From Sulfurovum xiamenensis (GTDB taxonomy: Bacteria > Campylobacterota > Campylobacteria > Campylobacterales > Sulfurovaceae): a stretch of 64,000 nucleotides of DNA. The notes under the pieces are model-generated. The model saw only the letters and a list, made by a program, of their open reading frames with translations. It made no database searches and was not told the DNA's origin. Position 1 is the stretch's first letter; each line of letters starts with the position of its first letter. The position numbers and the translations under genes are program-made. The stretch spans positions 62,001-126,000 of the forward strand of contig NZ_JAQIBC010000003.1 of NCBI RefSeq assembly GCF_030347995.1, in the 5' to 3' direction. This document shows, piece by piece, positions 62,754-64,000 of the stretch.

Positions 62754-63422
62754 ATGTTTTTTCATTGGTTAGAAAAAAATCCATTCTTCTTTGCTTCGGG
62801 GATTTCGATCGTTATCGCATTTGCAGGACTTATTGAGATCGTACCGAACTTTGCGAAGGCGGCAAGACCGGTAGTAGACCTTAAACCTCGTACTGTACTT
62901 GAACTTGCAGGTAAAAATGTCTATATTAAAGATAACTGTATGTCATGTCACTCACAGCTTATTCGTCCATTTAAATCAGAGACGGATCGTTATGGGGATT
63001 ATTCATTGTCAGGTGAGTATGCTTTTGACAGACCATTCCTTTGGGGTTCTAAAAGAACAGGTCCGGATCTTCACCGTGTAGGAAACTACAGAACAACAGA
63101 TTGGCACGAAAATCACATGCTGAATCCTGCTGAGATCGTACCAGGTTCTATCATGCCGGCATATAAACATCAGTTTACAAACTTGGCTGATATTGAAACT
63201 GCGTATGCAGAAGCGGTCACAGTTAAAAATGCATTTCATACGCCATATGGTCCTGAGTTTAAAGGAACCAGAGCTGCATGGGAAGCACACAAACCAAAAG
63301 TTCTTGCAGACGCGAAAGCGATTGCTGATGATATGAAAAACAAAGATGTTAAAGAAGCAGTTGCGAGAGGTGAAGTACCTGAGATCGTAGCACTGATTGC
63401 TTACCTTAACAGTTTGAAATAG
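62754..63422 (+). CDS. ccoO: cbb3-type cytochrome c oxidase subunit II (monohaem)
   Basis: CcoO is a membrane-anchored cytochrome c. The 222 residues have an N-terminal membrane segment (about 10-30) and one haem motif CMSCHSQLIRPF near residue 63, with a later GSIMPAYKH methionine as likely sixth ligand. AAGGGAGG precedes the ATG, and ccoQ follows after 11 bases. Confidence 0.96.
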   Translation: MFFHWLEKNPFFFASGISIVIAFAGLIEIVPNFAKAARPVVDLKPRTVLELAGKNVYIKDNCMSCHSQLIRPFKSETDRYGDYSLSGEYAFDRPFLWGSKRTGPDLHRVGNYRTTDWHENHMLNPAEIVPGSIMPAYKHQFTNLADIETAYAEAVTVKNAFHTPYGPEFKGTRAAWEAHKPKVLADAKAIADDMKNKDVKEAVARGEVPEIVALIAYLNSLK

Positions 63423-63433
63423 GTGAGAGAAAG

Positions 63434-63652
63434 ATGGACATTAGGGATCTTCAAGGCTATGCCAGTTTCTTTATGACCATTTTTTTGGTAGTGATGTTGT
63501 ATGGGTATATCATACACCTGTACAGAAGTGAAAAAAAAGGTGAGCGTGATTATGAAAAATACGGGAATATTGCACTGGATGATGAAGTCACAAGTACACC
63601 TGTAGAAGATAAACCCGCGTCAGAAAGAGAATATAAGGAGGAGAATAAATGA
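63434..63652 (+). CDS. ccoQ: cbb3-type oxidase small subunit CcoQ
   Basis: The 72-residue protein has one membrane segment (about 10-29, FFMTIFLVVMLYGYIIHLY) and a charged tail, the normal CcoQ/FixQ plan. It helps stability and assembly of the oxidase. Its TGA stop overlaps the ccoP ATG (ATGA at 63649-63652). Confidence 0.88.
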   Translation: MDIRDLQGYASFFMTIFLVVMLYGYIIHLYRSEKKGERDYEKYGNIALDDEVTSTPVEDKPASEREYKEENK

Positions 63653-64000
63653 ATGCATTAATGGTAAAAGCATTGGCATTTGCAGCAGTATTGATCATTG
63701 CAACGATAGCTGTTGTAACGAGTTTGGATATTGATATCTTTGCAGATTCAGTCAATGCGATAACAATGGGGGGAGCAATAGCAGTCGCTACGATCACAGC
63801 ATCGGTTGCGGTTAAATATGTCAATCAAATGAAAACAGACACAGCATCTGGTAAACTGGCAGAGGAAAACTGGGATGGTATCGGTGAGTATGAAAATGAA
63901 CTTCCTTCAGGTTGGGCATATTCATTCTTGGCGGTTTTCCTTTGGTCCATGTGGTATGGACTTATAGGGTATCCTGTGAATGCCTATAGTCAGATTGGTG
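63649..64000 (+). CDS. ccoP: cbb3-type cytochrome c oxidase subunit III (N-terminal part, cut by window end)
   Basis: The frame begins MNALMVKALAFAAVLI behind a very strong AAGGAGGAG site and runs off the window after 117 codons. Visible are two N-terminal hydrophobic segments (about 5-25 and 40-60), the NWDGIGEYENELPSGW block that marks CcoP, and the start of a third membrane segment ending in GLIGYPVNAY. The two cytochrome c domains expected for CcoP lie beyond the window. Confidence 0.92.
   Translation, partial: MNALMVKALAFAAVLIIATIAVVTSLDIDIFADSVNAITMGGAIAVATITASVAVKYVNQMKTDTASGKLAEENWDGIGEYENELPSGWAYSFLAVFLWSMWYGLIGYPVNAYSQIG

Overview
The window is a gene-dense, AT-rich chromosome segment of a free-living member of the Campylobacterota (formerly Epsilonproteobacteria), most likely a Sulfurovum/Sulfurimonas-type chemolithotroph. 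The case rests on the gene families (separate rpoB and rpoC, a CiaB-like protein, DUF507, a cbb3 oxidase operon), on promoters that mostly show only a TATAAT-type -10 box, and on frequent 1-8 base start/stop overlaps. The genus is inferred from content, not from a database match. I found no tRNA, rRNA, CRISPR array, insertion sequence or prophage, and no stretch above 300 bases without a gene.

1-14.9 kb is the classic translation/transcription block: the end of nusG, rplK, rplA, rplJ, rplL, rpoB and rpoC, then a second transcription unit rpsL, rpsG, fusA. The spaces between these genes hold hairpins that look like autoregulatory leaders and attenuators.

15-25 kb holds a few small unknown genes and then a long minus-strand series: rqcH-like, cdsA, dxr, a small serine hydrolase, tsaD, gyrB, a membrane GGDEF/EAL protein with a degenerate active site, and queF. 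Several members are joined by stop/start overlaps.

25-34.8 kb holds leuC, then a minus-strand operon (purT, a VKOR-glutaredoxin fusion, a 2-hydroxyacid dehydrogenase, and a two-gene fumarate reductase/succinate dehydrogenase-like pair with unusual cofactor residues and no membrane anchor). After this come rpsU, the NAD(P)HX repair gene, purN and thpR.

35-45.2 kb holds a site-2 protease with CBS domains, small membrane proteins, a MATE exporter, a short-chain dehydrogenase, aroK, a structured non-coding stretch, ispA with tkt, an unknown gene, and a YajR-like MFS transporter. 45.4-53.9 kb is a plus-strand biosynthetic run: rdgB, ciaB-like, a PLP aminotransferase, hisZ-like, purA, DUF507, carA and ddl.

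54.2-64 kb is respiratory. It holds a complete haem-copper oxidase cluster of A2 type (SCO copper chaperone, subunits I, III, IV, a subunit II carrying two c-type haem motifs, and a haem O synthase), two accessory genes, and then the cbb3 operon ccoNOQP, cut by the window end inside ccoP. Two unrelated terminal oxidases side by side suggest a cell that meets both higher and very low oxygen. Nothing in the window is a clearly new defence or mobile system. The most interesting points are the A2 oxidase with its dihaem subunit II, the atypical Frd/Sdh pair, the EAL gene coupled to gyrB, and the paired direct repeats upstream of ccoN.
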